A stretch of 16,754 bases of DNA from DUAL01 sp036012565. Its GTDB lineage: Bacteria; Bacteroidota; Bacteroidia; Flavobacteriales; BACL11. Position 1 is the stretch's first letter, and each line of letters opens with the position of its first letter. Under the pieces are notes generated by a model. That model had not been told where the DNA came from and did not search any database. It was given only the letters and a program-made list of their open reading frames with translations. Position numbers and translations under genes: made by a program. The stretch is taken from the NCBI GenBank assembly GCA_036012565.1, contig DASCPP010000036.1, positions 1 to 16,754 of the forward strand, written 5' to 3'. Of the stretch, positions 1 through 7,213 are shown one piece after another.

Positions 1-887
1 CTGAGGTAAAAGCTGGCAGAGGGTCTAAACATGGAGGAGCTTATTTGGATATTGCGACTCAAAGAAATGCAGAAGATATCAAAAAGAAATTACCTTCAAT
101 GTATCATCAGTTTAAAGTACTTGCTGAATTAGATATTACAAAAGAGCCAATGGAAGTTGGCCCAACATGTCATTATTTTATGGGAGGAATCCGAGTAGAA
201 GCTGACACAGCTATGTCTACAATTGACGGATTATTTGCTTGTGGAGAATGTGCGGCAGGTATGCATGGAGCCAATCGACTAGGAGGAAATTCCTTATCCG
301 ATTTATTAGTTTTTGGAAATTTAGCTGGAATGGGAGCTTCTAAATATGCCAAGGAGCTAAGTGCAGTTCCTCAATTTAATGATGAGGATGCCAAAAAAAT
401 TATCCGAAATGCGACAGGTATCTTAAATAGAGAAGAAGGAGAAAACCCTTATCTCTTGCATGAGGACTTGCAAAAAAACATGCAAAACAATGTGGGTATT
501 ATAAGAACAGATTCTGAATTACAAGAAGGCATTAAAAATATTGAAATCCTAAAAGAAAAGCATAAAAATGTAAAGGCAAATGGCTCTTCTCAGTTTAATC
601 CTGGATGGCATGAGGCGCTTGGGATGAGAAATTTATTAATTACTGCGGAAGCGGTAGCTAGAGCAGCTCATCTAAGAACAGAAAGTAGAGGAGCCCATAC
701 AAGGAATGACTTTACTACAGAAAGTGAGGAGTGGTATCAATATAACATCATCAGCAAAAAAGGGGAAGATGGTAATATGCAAGTGGTAAAAGAAAAACGA
801 CAAGAACCTAATGCAGAACTTTTCAGAATTGCTAATGCAAAATTGGAAGATTTAGAATCGGAGGTTGCAGCAGAAAGAAAGTCATAA
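1..887 (+). CDS. sdhA: Succinate dehydrogenase / fumarate reductase flavoprotein subunit, C-terminal part (5' end outside window)
   Basis: FAD-bearing catalytic subunit of complex II, which oxidises succinate to fumarate and passes electrons to SdhB. The reading frame is already open at the window edge (codons start at base 3, reading EVKAGRGSKHGGAYLD), so the gene begins upstream; about 295 residues of a protein usually near 650-670 are present. Visible signatures are the substrate-site segment TCHYFMGGIRV, the C-terminal FAD-binding stretch HGANRLGGNSLSD, and the helical-domain arginine segment RGAHTRNDF, all typical of SdhA/FrdA. It ends with TAA two bases before the sdhB start, so the two are translationally linked in one operon; a cytochrome b subunit gene (sdhC) is expected to the left. 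Sequence alone cannot separate a dehydrogenase from a fumarate reductase, but the aerobic Bacteroidota context favours succinate dehydrogenase. Identity is secure; the true start cannot be seen. Confidence 0.96.
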   Translation, partial: EVKAGRGSKHGGAYLDIATQRNAEDIKKKLPSMYHQFKVLAELDITKEPMEVGPTCHYFMGGIRVEADTAMSTIDGLFACGECAAGMHGANRLGGNSLSDLLVFGNLAGMGASKYAKELSAVPQFNDEDAKKIIRNATGILNREEGENPYLLHEDLQKNMQNNVGIIRTDSELQEGIKNIEILKEKHKNVKANGSSQFNPGWHEALGMRNLLITAEAVARAAHLRTESRGAHTRNDFTTESEEWYQYNIISKKGEDGNMQVVKEKRQEPNAELFRIANAKLEDLESEVAAERKS

Positions 888-889
888 TT

Positions 890-1636
890 ATGGGAAATCG
901 TAAATTTAAAATATACAGGGGAGACAACACTAAAGGAGAGTTAGTGGATTACAATTGTGATGTAACGGAAGGTATGGTGGTGTTAGATGCAATGCACAGA
1001 ATTCAGGCAGATGACGCAAATGATATGGCTTGCAGATGGAATTGTAAAGCAGGTAAGTGCGGTTCATGCAGTGTGGAAATTAATGGGAAACCAAAATTGG
1101 CATGTATGACAAGGATGAATGAATATAGCCCGGATGAGACTATTCTGATTAATCCTTTAAAATCTTTCCCAATTATTAAAGATACTGTAACGGATGTAAG
1201 TTGGAATTATAAACAAAATCAAAAAATAAAGCCATTTTCTCCATCTCAAAATAAAAACAATACAGAAAAGGGATTGGTAATGCAGCAAGTAGATGTGGAA
1301 AGAACACAGCACTTTAGAAAATGTCTTGAGTGTTATTTGTGCCAGAATGTTTGCCATGTTATTAGAGACCAAGGAGCTCAAGATAAGTTTGTTGGACCAA
1401 GATTTATGATTCGTCTTGCTAGTTTAGAGATGCATCCTATGGATGGTGCTGATAGAATCCCAGCAATAAAGGAAGATCATGGCTCGGGGATGTGCAATAT
1501 TACAAGGTGTTGTACGGAAGTATGCCCTGAAGATATTCAAATTACAGATGATGGGATTATTCCACTTAAAGAGAGAGTAGTGGATAGATATTTTGACCCT
1601 TTGATGATTTTATTTAGAAAGATTTTCAAGAAATAG
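890..1636 (+). CDS. sdhB: Succinate dehydrogenase / fumarate reductase iron-sulfur subunit
   Basis: Electron-transfer subunit of complex II, linking the SdhA flavin to the membrane quinone site. The protein has 248 residues, the normal length. The N-terminal ferredoxin-like domain carries a [2Fe-2S] set at C48, C52 (or C57), C60 and C72 (CRWNCKAGKCGSC then LAC). The C-terminal domain has C145-x2-C148-x2-C151 with C155, and a second group C202, C208 and C212 (CNITRCCTEVCP), matching the ligands of the [4Fe-4S] and [3Fe-4S] clusters. The ATG lies two bases after the sdhA stop. It appears to be the last gene of the sdh operon: the next 100 bases carry no gene. A weak dyad GAAAAT/ATTTTC at 1638-1651 follows the stop but is too tight and AT-rich to call a terminator. 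Confidence 0.96.
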   Translation: MGNRKFKIYRGDNTKGELVDYNCDVTEGMVVLDAMHRIQADDANDMACRWNCKAGKCGSCSVEINGKPKLACMTRMNEYSPDETILINPLKSFPIIKDTVTDVSWNYKQNQKIKPFSPSQNKNNTEKGLVMQQVDVERTQHFRKCLECYLCQNVCHVIRDQGAQDKFVGPRFMIRLASLEMHPMDGADRIPAIKEDHGSGMCNITRCCTEVCPEDIQITDDGIIPLKERVVDRYFDPLMILFRKIFKK

Positions 1637-1668
1637 AGAAAATTTATTTTCCTATACAAATTAGTAAA

Positions 1669-1694
1669 TAGGTTCGAATCCTGCTACCCCGACT
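1669..1694 (+). tRNA. Orphan 3' fragment of a tRNA gene (T arm plus acceptor strand, tRNA-Pro-like)
   Basis: The stretch contains a canonical T loop TTCGAAT (1673-1679) flanked by stem halves TAGG and CCTG, followed by acceptor strand TACCCCG (1685-1691) and discriminator A1692. An acceptor ending CCCCGA fits tRNA-Pro, whose 5' strand would start CGGGG. T-stem pairs G1672-C1680, G1671-C1681, A1670-T1682 and T1669-G1683 form; the fifth pair (A1668 with C1684) is broken, so tRNA identity stops at 1669. No D arm, anticodon arm or 5' acceptor strand lies upstream: the preceding bases are the end of sdhB and AT-rich spacer. It is therefore a remnant and not a working tRNA. A fragment of this extent (T arm to 3' end) is what tyrosine-integrase attachment sites leave behind. 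The amino-acid assignment is inference from the acceptor strand. Confidence 0.75.
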
Positions 1695-1726
1695 TTTTCG
1701 CTTTATATATTTCCATAATTTTTCTG

Positions 1727-1734
1727 TAAGTTTG
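1727..1734 (+). promoter_or_regulatory. Possible Bacteroidota -10 element before the nitrilase-family gene
   Basis: TAAGTTTG matches the Bacteroidota -10 consensus TAnnTTTG. It ends only four bases before the ATG at 1739, so initiation from it would give a leaderless or nearly leaderless mRNA. No convincing -33 TTG is seen at the usual spacing, and such octamers arise by chance in AT-rich DNA, so support is modest. Confidence 0.35.
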
Positions 1735-1738
1735 TTTT

Positions 1739-2515
1739 ATGAAACAAAGTCTCTGTTTATCTCTTATTCAGTCCAATATTTTTTGGGAAGATATAGATGC
1801 TAATCTTTCGCATTTTAAAGAATTAATTTCGGATATAAAAGAAACAGATATCATTTTACTTCCTGAGATGTTTAATACTTCCTTTTGTCCTAAATCCAAT
1901 CACTTAGCTGAAACAATGGAAGGAAAAACCATTAATTGGATGAAGGAAATTTCCAAACAAAAAAACTGTGCTATATCAGGAACTTTAATGGTTAAAGAAG
2001 GAGAAAAAATTTATAATCGCCTTGTTTGGATAAATAAAGGGGGCTCAATTCAAACTTATGATAAGCATCATTTATTTTCTTTACTAAAAGAAGAAAGACA
2101 TATAGCAAAAGGAGCAGGAAGGCTGATTGTTGAGGTAGATGAATGGAAAATTTGTCCACTAATTTGTTACGATTTGCGTTTCCCGGTTTTTAGCCGTAAT
2201 AATGTAGATTATGATATTTTAATTTATTTAGCCAATTGGCCTGTAAAAAGAATTGATGCTTGGGATACGCTTTTAAAGGCACGAGCAATAGAAAATCAGT
2301 GTTATACCATTGGAGTAAACAGAGTAGGGAAAGATGGAAATGGCGTTTCTTTTAACGGACACAGCAAGGTGTTTGATGTTTTTGGTAAGGAGTTATCTTC
2401 TGCAACCGAAAATAGAGAAGAGGTTTTGCAAATTGAAATCAGTTTAGATGATTTGAAACTAAAAAGAAGACAAATGAACTTCTTGCAAGATAGAGATGAT
2501 TTTAAATTACTCTAA
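1739..2515 (+). CDS. Nitrilase-superfamily amidase, YafV / omega-amidase type
   Basis: A 258-residue carbon-nitrogen hydrolase, probably a cytosolic omega-amidase that hydrolyses alpha-ketoglutaramate or alpha-ketosuccinamate, a repair and salvage step for transamination by-products. The catalytic Glu-Lys-Cys triad is visible: E43 in LLPEMFNTSF, K109 in YDKHHLF, and C143 in ICYDLRFPVFSRN. The later LIYLANWP and RAIENQ segments are typical of the YafV branch. The start at 1739 fits the family, whose N-terminus begins a few residues before the first strand (here LCLSLIQSNIFWED), and the next in-frame methionine is at residue 44, beyond E43. It is a single gene, separated from sdhB by the tRNA fragment, and its last nine bases overlap the end of the opposite-strand lipoprotein gene. 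The exact substrate is inferred from family membership. Confidence 0.88.
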   Translation: MKQSLCLSLIQSNIFWEDIDANLSHFKELISDIKETDIILLPEMFNTSFCPKSNHLAETMEGKTINWMKEISKQKNCAISGTLMVKEGEKIYNRLVWINKGGSIQTYDKHHLFSLLKEERHIAKGAGRLIVEVDEWKICPLICYDLRFPVFSRNNVDYDILIYLANWPVKRIDAWDTLLKARAIENQCYTIGVNRVGKDGNGVSFNGHSKVFDVFGKELSSATENREEVLQIEISLDDLKLKRRQMNFLQDRDDFKLL

Positions 2516-3583
2516 ATTCCACTCCAATTCCAAATCCCAATTGGAGCGAATTGTAATTTCATTTGGGTAGTTTTCTACTTTTTCGGCCTGTGTTTTGCTT
2601 TCCCAATTTCCAGTGTTCCAAATTCCATCTTTATTGCTATCTGCAATATATTTTAATTGGTATTTTCCGGGAATTATATCATTTAAAGCATAAGGTTTTG
2701 CTGTAAAAACAAATTCGATAATTACTTTTTCGTTTTGTAATAGCTGAAAAACACAAGGATAATTAGTGGCAGTTATAATTTCCAATTTTCCAAAGGTGAT
2801 GCTCTCCACAAACAGACTATCTGTTTTACTGCTGTCGGTTAAAGTGCTTAAAGTGTCGGCAATTACAGAATCTATTTCTACAATAGGATCGAAAGCCAAA
2901 AGTGAAATAAAACTGTCTGTTTTAGCATTAATCAATTTGTTAGAAAAGGCAATTAATTCTTTCTCATTATAAATAAAATCAAAATTAGTCAAAGCAACAA
3001 TTTTGTAAGCATTAGCGTTCAAATTTGGAAAATGGAAGTTGCCATCTTTATCTGTTTTTGCAATATAATTAGGCGCCCCCTTAAAAATGATAGAGTCATT
3101 TATACTTTTATCAAATAGCATAATCCAAGCATTTTCAACCACCTCTAAAGTATAGGCATTTTTCAATTTCCCGCTAAATTTTAAGGAATCCAAGTTTTCA
3201 GAAGTAGAAAAGAGCAATTGTAAATCTTCAACTACATTTCCCTCATTTATATCTTTTATACAATTATCTAAAGAAAGCAAATAAGTGGTATTTCTCATCA
3301 AAGTATCTTCAACATGCAACTCCAACGATTTGCCTGCTATCTTTTTTACTATGCGTTTTTTTATTGGTGGAGAAATATAAAAATGCTCTTCCCACTGATT
3401 AAGCGCAATGTGCTCATCAAATAAAAAATAAATTTTATCTAATTGACCGCTTTCCTTTCCAACAGATTCAATAATATTCAGAATCTCAGGGGCATCCATA
3501 TCTTTTTCACCACCAGTTGGCGCTACCATATTTGCACAACTGCTTAGTAGTAAAACGATAAAAATGGATAGGGATAATTTCAT
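2507..3583 (-). CDS. Ig-like domain lipoprotein (Big_5-type, Bacteroidota)
   Basis: A predicted lipoprotein of 358 residues. I place the start at 3583, not the longer in-frame start at 3613, because MKLSLSIFIVLLLSSC makes a compact signal peptide with lipobox LSSC (lipidated Cys16), whereas the longer form puts ten polar residues before it. After the Cys comes ANMVAPTGGEKD, a common start of Bacteroidota Ig-like lipoproteins. An Ig-like beta-domain follows (about residues 25-125: PEI, YFLFDE, YLLSLDN, LLFSTS). A further beta-rich region ends in a DSNKDGIWNTGNW turn and a YPNEITIRSNWDLELEW tail that I recognise from flavobacterial proteins annotated only as Ig-like domain-containing. The role is unknown; outer-membrane or surface anchoring is inferred. 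It lies 36 bases downstream of comF and is probably cotranscribed with it. The stop overlaps the convergent amidase gene by nine bases. Confidence 0.85.
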   Translation of the reverse strand: MKLSLSIFIVLLLSSCANMVAPTGGEKDMDAPEILNIIESVGKESGQLDKIYFLFDEHIALNQWEEHFYISPPIKKRIVKKIAGKSLELHVEDTLMRNTTYLLSLDNCIKDINEGNVVEDLQLLFSTSENLDSLKFSGKLKNAYTLEVVENAWIMLFDKSINDSIIFKGAPNYIAKTDKDGNFHFPNLNANAYKIVALTNFDFIYNEKELIAFSNKLINAKTDSFISLLAFDPIVEIDSVIADTLSTLTDSSKTDSLFVESITFGKLEIITATNYPCVFQLLQNEKVIIEFVFTAKPYALNDIIPGKYQLKYIADSNKDGIWNTGNWESKTQAEKVENYPNEITIRSNWDLELEWNLE

Positions 3584-3619
3584 ATTACAAATAAACGAAT
3601 AAACATTAACCAAAAAAAA

Positions 3620-4324
3620 TTAGACCACCGCAATAGTAACAATACTAACTTTAACATCTTCTACTTCTAATAGTTTCTGTGCACATGCCTCCATTGTAGA
3701 GCCGGTTGTTACCACATCATCCACTAATAATATATGTTTGTTTTTGATTTTTAAGGGATGTCTCAAGGCAAATGAATGCATCATATTTTCCCAACGACTA
3801 AATCGTTTTTTTCTAGTTTGTGAATCGGTATTTTCAATTCGAATTAAGGATTTGAAACTCACTTCTAATTTCAAAATTTTATTTATACCTTTTACAATAT
3901 ACTTACTTTGATTATAACCTCTTATTTTTTCTTTTTTCGGATGTAATGGTATGGGGATAATAAGATCAATGCCTTCAAAAAACTTACTATCCCTTATGGC
4001 ATAAGCTATCTGTTTCCCCAGAAAAACACCAATTGTTTTACCTCCTTCATATTTTAATGGATGGATTAATTTTTGGGCATTACCTTGCTTTTTAAACTGA
4101 AAAAGTGCAGCTGCATTTTCAAGCTTCACTCTGCCCCAAAATCGTTTACTCACCTCATTTTCCTCTTGTAAAAAACAATCTGTTTTTTGGGTTTGGTGAA
4201 GACATGCTATACAAATACACTCTTCCTCTTTTAGCAGATTTTCATTACAAATCAAACATAATTCTGGATAAAATAAAGAGATAAAATCTTCTACTACTGA
4301 TTTTGTATTTTCCAAAATAGACAT
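3620..4324 (-). CDS. comF: ComF family phosphoribosyltransferase-like protein
   Basis: A 234-residue ComF/GntX-type protein. ComF is linked to uptake of single-stranded DNA in naturally competent bacteria, though many non-competent genomes carry it. The N-terminus holds a zinc-finger pattern C23-x2-C26 and C38-x2-C41 (CLICNE, CIACL). The C-terminus has the type I PRTase PRPP loop ILLVDDVVTTGSTMEAC, preceded by the family segments IIPIPLHPKKEKIRGYNQS and SQTRKKRFSRWEN. The start at 4324 (MSILENTK) is preferred over the in-frame start at 4351, because the latter would begin inside the nrdJ terminator hairpin. Only 12 bases separate this start from that terminator, leaving little room for a conventional leader. 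The lipoprotein gene follows after 36 bases. Assignment to the family is secure; a role in competence in this organism is not shown. Confidence 0.9.
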   Translation of the reverse strand: MSILENTKSVVEDFISLFYPELCLICNENLLKEEECICIACLHQTQKTDCFLQEENEVSKRFWGRVKLENAAALFQFKKQGNAQKLIHPLKYEGGKTIGVFLGKQIAYAIRDSKFFEGIDLIIPIPLHPKKEKIRGYNQSKYIVKGINKILKLEVSFKSLIRIENTDSQTRKKRFSRWENMMHSFALRHPLKIKNKHILLVDDVVTTGSTMEACAQKLLEVEDVKVSIVTIAVV

Positions 4325-4336
4325 AAAGCAAGATAC

Positions 4337-4363
4337 AAAAAAACCCACCAATTTGGCGGGTTT
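4337..4363 (-). terminator. Intrinsic terminator of nrdJ
   Basis: Read on the minus strand, the 10-base arms AAACCCGCCA and TGGTGGGTTT surround the three-base loop AAT. One pair is a G-U wobble, and a run of seven T bases (complement of A4337-4343) forms the last pairs and the tail. It lies 22 bases past the nrdJ stop and is the clearest rho-independent terminator in the window. Confidence 0.88.
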
Positions 4364-4385
4364 AATTATCAGAATAAACGCCTGC

Positions 4386-6974
4386 TTATCCGCATTTACT
4401 ATAGCCGCAACTTACACATTTCAAGCAACCTTCTTCATACACCAATCCTTCATCTCCACACTCTCCACAAGTATTGTCTGTTACTTTAGTGCCATCAGGA
4501 ATAAATGTTTTTAGTGCTCTTACTACTCCGCTTTTCCAAGTATTGATGTTGTCATCATAAAGATTCATTTTTCCAATCAAATCTACTACATAATGAAGTG
4601 GCATGCCGTGTCGTAACACACCTGAAATCAGTTTTGCATAATTCCAAAATTCTTTATCAAATGAACGGGATAATCCACCCATAGTAATTTTATATCCTTC
4701 CTTATCTTCATACTGAAAATCGTATTGTGTTCTACCACCTTCCTTTTTTGTTTTAATTACCCATCCATATTCGACTACTTGGGGCACTACAAAAACATCT
4801 TCTGTTTTTCCTGTAAAAATTTCGTAAGGTCTTCCATTCATTAGTCCAACAACAGCAATCCATTTTTCTTTATTATTTTGGAAACGAACTACTTTGGCAT
4901 CTAATTTTTTTGGTCGTGATGGTGCACGGGTTTCTTTAAACTCTGTGTTTTCTAAAACATCATCTTTTTTATCATCATCAGCTACTAAAACTCCAGATCG
5001 AGAACCATCACGGTAAACGGTAATTCCTTTTAAGCCCAGCTTCCAAGAATCCATATAAATAGAACTTACTTTTTCAAGTGATACATCATTTGGCAAATTG
5101 ATTGTTGAACTGATAGAATGGGTTACATACTTTTGTACCACCGCTTGCATTTCAACTCTCTTATCCCAATCAATTTCAGGTGCAGTTGAACCCGCGTAAG
5201 GACTTTTTGTAATATCTGTTTCCCCAGTAATCTCCATCCATTTTTTTAGGTTGTGGTGGTAAACAGTAAATTCCTGCCACTTATCTCCCGTATCATCAAT
5301 AAAGTCTACTTTTGCTTCTTTGTCCTGCTCATTCAGCTTTCTTCTTCTTTTGTAATGCATCATAAATACGGGCTCAATCCCTGATGATGTTTGGGCGAGC
5401 ATACTCAAAGTCCCTGTTGGCGCAACCGTACTAATGGAAATATTTCTTCTACCGTGCTCCATCATTCTATTATAAACTTCCGGCAATTCTTTTTCTAGCA
5501 TTTGTATAAATTCTGATGTTTTTTCAATTTTTGCATCAAAGCCAACAAAACTTCCTCTTTCCAATGACATATCTATGGAACTATCAAATTCTGCTCTGCA
5601 TTTTTCTTTCATTATCCCCTCTACTTTTGCAATCGCCTTATCAGAATCAATTGCCATGCCCAATGCCGCAACCATATCAGCAAGAGCCGTAAATCCTAAA
5701 CCGGTTCTCCTTCCTTCTTTTCCAGTTTTTAGCAAAAGTTCCCAAGTTTCTTTTTCTACGCCCTTTATGTTTTCCGGCTCATCATCATCTTCTACTTTTT
5801 TTAAGATTCTACCAATTGCCTCTATTTCCAAATCAACCAAATCATCCATTAATCTTTGTCCTTCATAAGTTGCTCTGTAGAAATTATCCATATTAAATTT
5901 AGCATCTTTTGTAAAAGGATTTTCAACAAACTTAAAAAGATTGATAGCTATTAATCTGCAACTATCCCCTCCTTGCATTGCAATCTCAGAACAAGGATTT
6001 GTTGAAGTATTTTCATATCCAGGATAAACGGATGATGTTGAATACCAATGTTGTCTGTCCCAAAATATTAAACCAGGTTCAGCTGTATTATGGGCGCATT
6101 TAATTATTGTATTCCAAAGCTCTTTCGCATTTATGGTTTTGGTAAACTTAGGATTGTCAGAATCGATTGGCCAACGGTGAGTATATTGCTTGTTATTATC
6201 TACCGCTTTCATGAACTCATCAGAAAGACGAATAGAAATGTTTGCACCTGTTACTTTTTGTAAATCTTGTTTAATGATTATAAAATCTTCCACATCTGGA
6301 TGTGCAATATCCATAGAAAGCATTAAAGCCCCACGCCTACCGTTTTGCGCAACCTCACGAGTTGTGTTTGAGAATCTGTTCATAAAAGAGACAGCCCCAG
6401 AAGTGCTCCCTGCCGCATTAGAAACTTTAGACCCTGATGGCCGTAGGTTTGAAATATCTACTCCAACACCACATCTTCTTTTGAAAAGTTGGGCTAATTG
6501 TTGGTCGGTATAAAATACTCCGCCATAAGAATCATGCATTTCAGGCACCACTATGCAATTAGATAAAGAAGCTAATTTATAATGATTGCCAAGAGAGCTC
6601 ATTACACTTCCTTGCGGAATAATATAGCCGAATCCTTTAAATAAATTATAGATTTTTTCTTCTGTTAGAGGTCCTCTTTTTTGCCCGTATTCAGAAAGGA
6701 ATTTTGCTCCTCCATTTAAATCATAACGCAAAGCATAATCATTTTCAATTCTCGCAAATTCTTTAGCCATTCTATGGTGCATATCATCAGGAGATTGTTC
6801 TACAAATTCTCCTTCATCATCCGTCATGGCATATTTGTTTATCCATGTTGTGGCGGCTAATTCATCTCCATTAAAATATTTTATACTCTTTTTTAATATA
6901 TCTTCATAAGCGTATGTTTTTGTACTTACATCTTTTGCAAATACTTCCTCCGTGGCTTTGGTTTTTACTGTCAT
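4386..6974 (-). CDS. nrdJ: Adenosylcobalamin-dependent (class II) ribonucleotide reductase
   Basis: Reduces ribonucleotides to deoxyribonucleotides using a radical generated from coenzyme B12, independent of oxygen. The protein has 862 residues. The catalytic core shows C140 (SLSNC) and C339 (GDSCRLIAINL) as the likely redox pair, and N326-P-C328-S-E330 (NPCSEIAMQ) with thiyl-radical C328, plus the conserved segments GVDISNLRPSGSKV and STVAPTGTLSML. The C-terminal extension (RPYEIFTGKTEDVFVVP onwards) is the TSCPD-type domain of long NrdJ proteins. The tail carries C836/C839 and C850/C853, which look like a zinc ribbon, followed by C856-x4-C861, the spacing of the mobile redox shuttle in other RNRs. 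No NrdB-like partner is adjacent, as expected for class II. A 239-base spacer separates it from purQ upstream, and a strong terminator follows. GGAG lies three bases before the ATG, closer than a usual Shine-Dalgarno site. Confidence 0.95.
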   Translation of the reverse strand: MTVKTKATEEVFAKDVSTKTYAYEDILKKSIKYFNGDELAATTWINKYAMTDDEGEFVEQSPDDMHHRMAKEFARIENDYALRYDLNGGAKFLSEYGQKRGPLTEEKIYNLFKGFGYIIPQGSVMSSLGNHYKLASLSNCIVVPEMHDSYGGVFYTDQQLAQLFKRRCGVGVDISNLRPSGSKVSNAAGSTSGAVSFMNRFSNTTREVAQNGRRGALMLSMDIAHPDVEDFIIIKQDLQKVTGANISIRLSDEFMKAVDNNKQYTHRWPIDSDNPKFTKTINAKELWNTIIKCAHNTAEPGLIFWDRQHWYSTSSVYPGYENTSTNPCSEIAMQGGDSCRLIAINLFKFVENPFTKDAKFNMDNFYRATYEGQRLMDDLVDLEIEAIGRILKKVEDDDEPENIKGVEKETWELLLKTGKEGRRTGLGFTALADMVAALGMAIDSDKAIAKVEGIMKEKCRAEFDSSIDMSLERGSFVGFDAKIEKTSEFIQMLEKELPEVYNRMMEHGRRNISISTVAPTGTLSMLAQTSSGIEPVFMMHYKRRRKLNEQDKEAKVDFIDDTGDKWQEFTVYHHNLKKWMEITGETDITKSPYAGSTAPEIDWDKRVEMQAVVQKYVTHSISSTINLPNDVSLEKVSSIYMDSWKLGLKGITVYRDGSRSGVLVADDDKKDDVLENTEFKETRAPSRPKKLDAKVVRFQNNKEKWIAVVGLMNGRPYEIFTGKTEDVFVVPQVVEYGWVIKTKKEGGRTQYDFQYEDKEGYKITMGGLSRSFDKEFWNYAKLISGVLRHGMPLHYVVDLIGKMNLYDDNINTWKSGVVRALKTFIPDGTKVTDNTCGECGDEGLVYEEGCLKCVSCGYSKCG

Positions 6975-7213
6975 TTTCTCCTTTTACTATTAAATTGTCT
7001 AAATAATATTTTACTATTAAAATGATTGATACAATTTTAAGAAAGAATAGGGTTGTATTTATATTAAGTGAAATAGTTTTTTTAACAATTTTTTCAACTA
7101 CTACAAAAATTTAGCTTTGTGCCAATAGAAAAAAAACTACAAAAAAAGTCGATTATTTTAAGGGGCATAAGAAGGAGCAAAAAGAGAATCAAAGTGTAAT
7201 AAATATTTTTTAT
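6975..7213 (-). promoter_or_regulatory. nrdJ leader / purQ-nrdJ spacer with a tandem AT-rich dyad
   Basis: This 239-base gap holds no plausible gene. Closest to nrdJ are two exact copies of a 13-base direct repeat, TTTTACTATTAAA on the plus strand, at 6982-6994 and 7009-7021, with starts 27 bases apart. Each contains a small dyad (TTTA...TAAA), so together they could be an operator or leader structure for nrdJ, though chance in AT-rich DNA is possible. I found neither a cobalamin riboswitch B12 box nor a pair of NrdR boxes. The nearest minus-strand -10 candidate, TAAAATTG near 7032-7039, misses the consensus by one base. Confidence 0.3.

Noticed and set aside
45..887. Treating base 45 as the start of the sdhA coding region
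   Set aside because: The codon there is TTG, and the frame is open to the window edge with conserved SdhA sequence, so this is an internal position in a gene that begins upstream.
1638..1651. GAAAATTTATTTTC as an sdh operon terminator
   Set aside because: All-A/T arms with a two-base centre and no T run; too weak to support.
1669..1694. A complete tRNA-Pro gene
   Set aside because: No D arm, anticodon arm or 5' acceptor strand lies upstream within tRNA distance; only the 3' third is present.
3584..3613. Longer start for the Ig-like lipoprotein
   Set aside because: It adds ten residues before a complete signal peptide and lipobox; the start at 3583 is better.
4325..4351. Longer start for comF
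   Set aside because: It would begin inside the nrdJ terminator hairpin; MSILENTK at 4324 is more credible.
5575..6513. Open frames on the plus strand within nrdJ
   Set aside because: They are low-complexity serine- and phenylalanine-rich shadows of a well-supported gene, with no motif of their own.
6975..7213. Cobalamin riboswitch upstream of nrdJ
   Set aside because: No B12-box-like GCCACTG segment or long GC-containing stems are visible in this AT-rich spacer.
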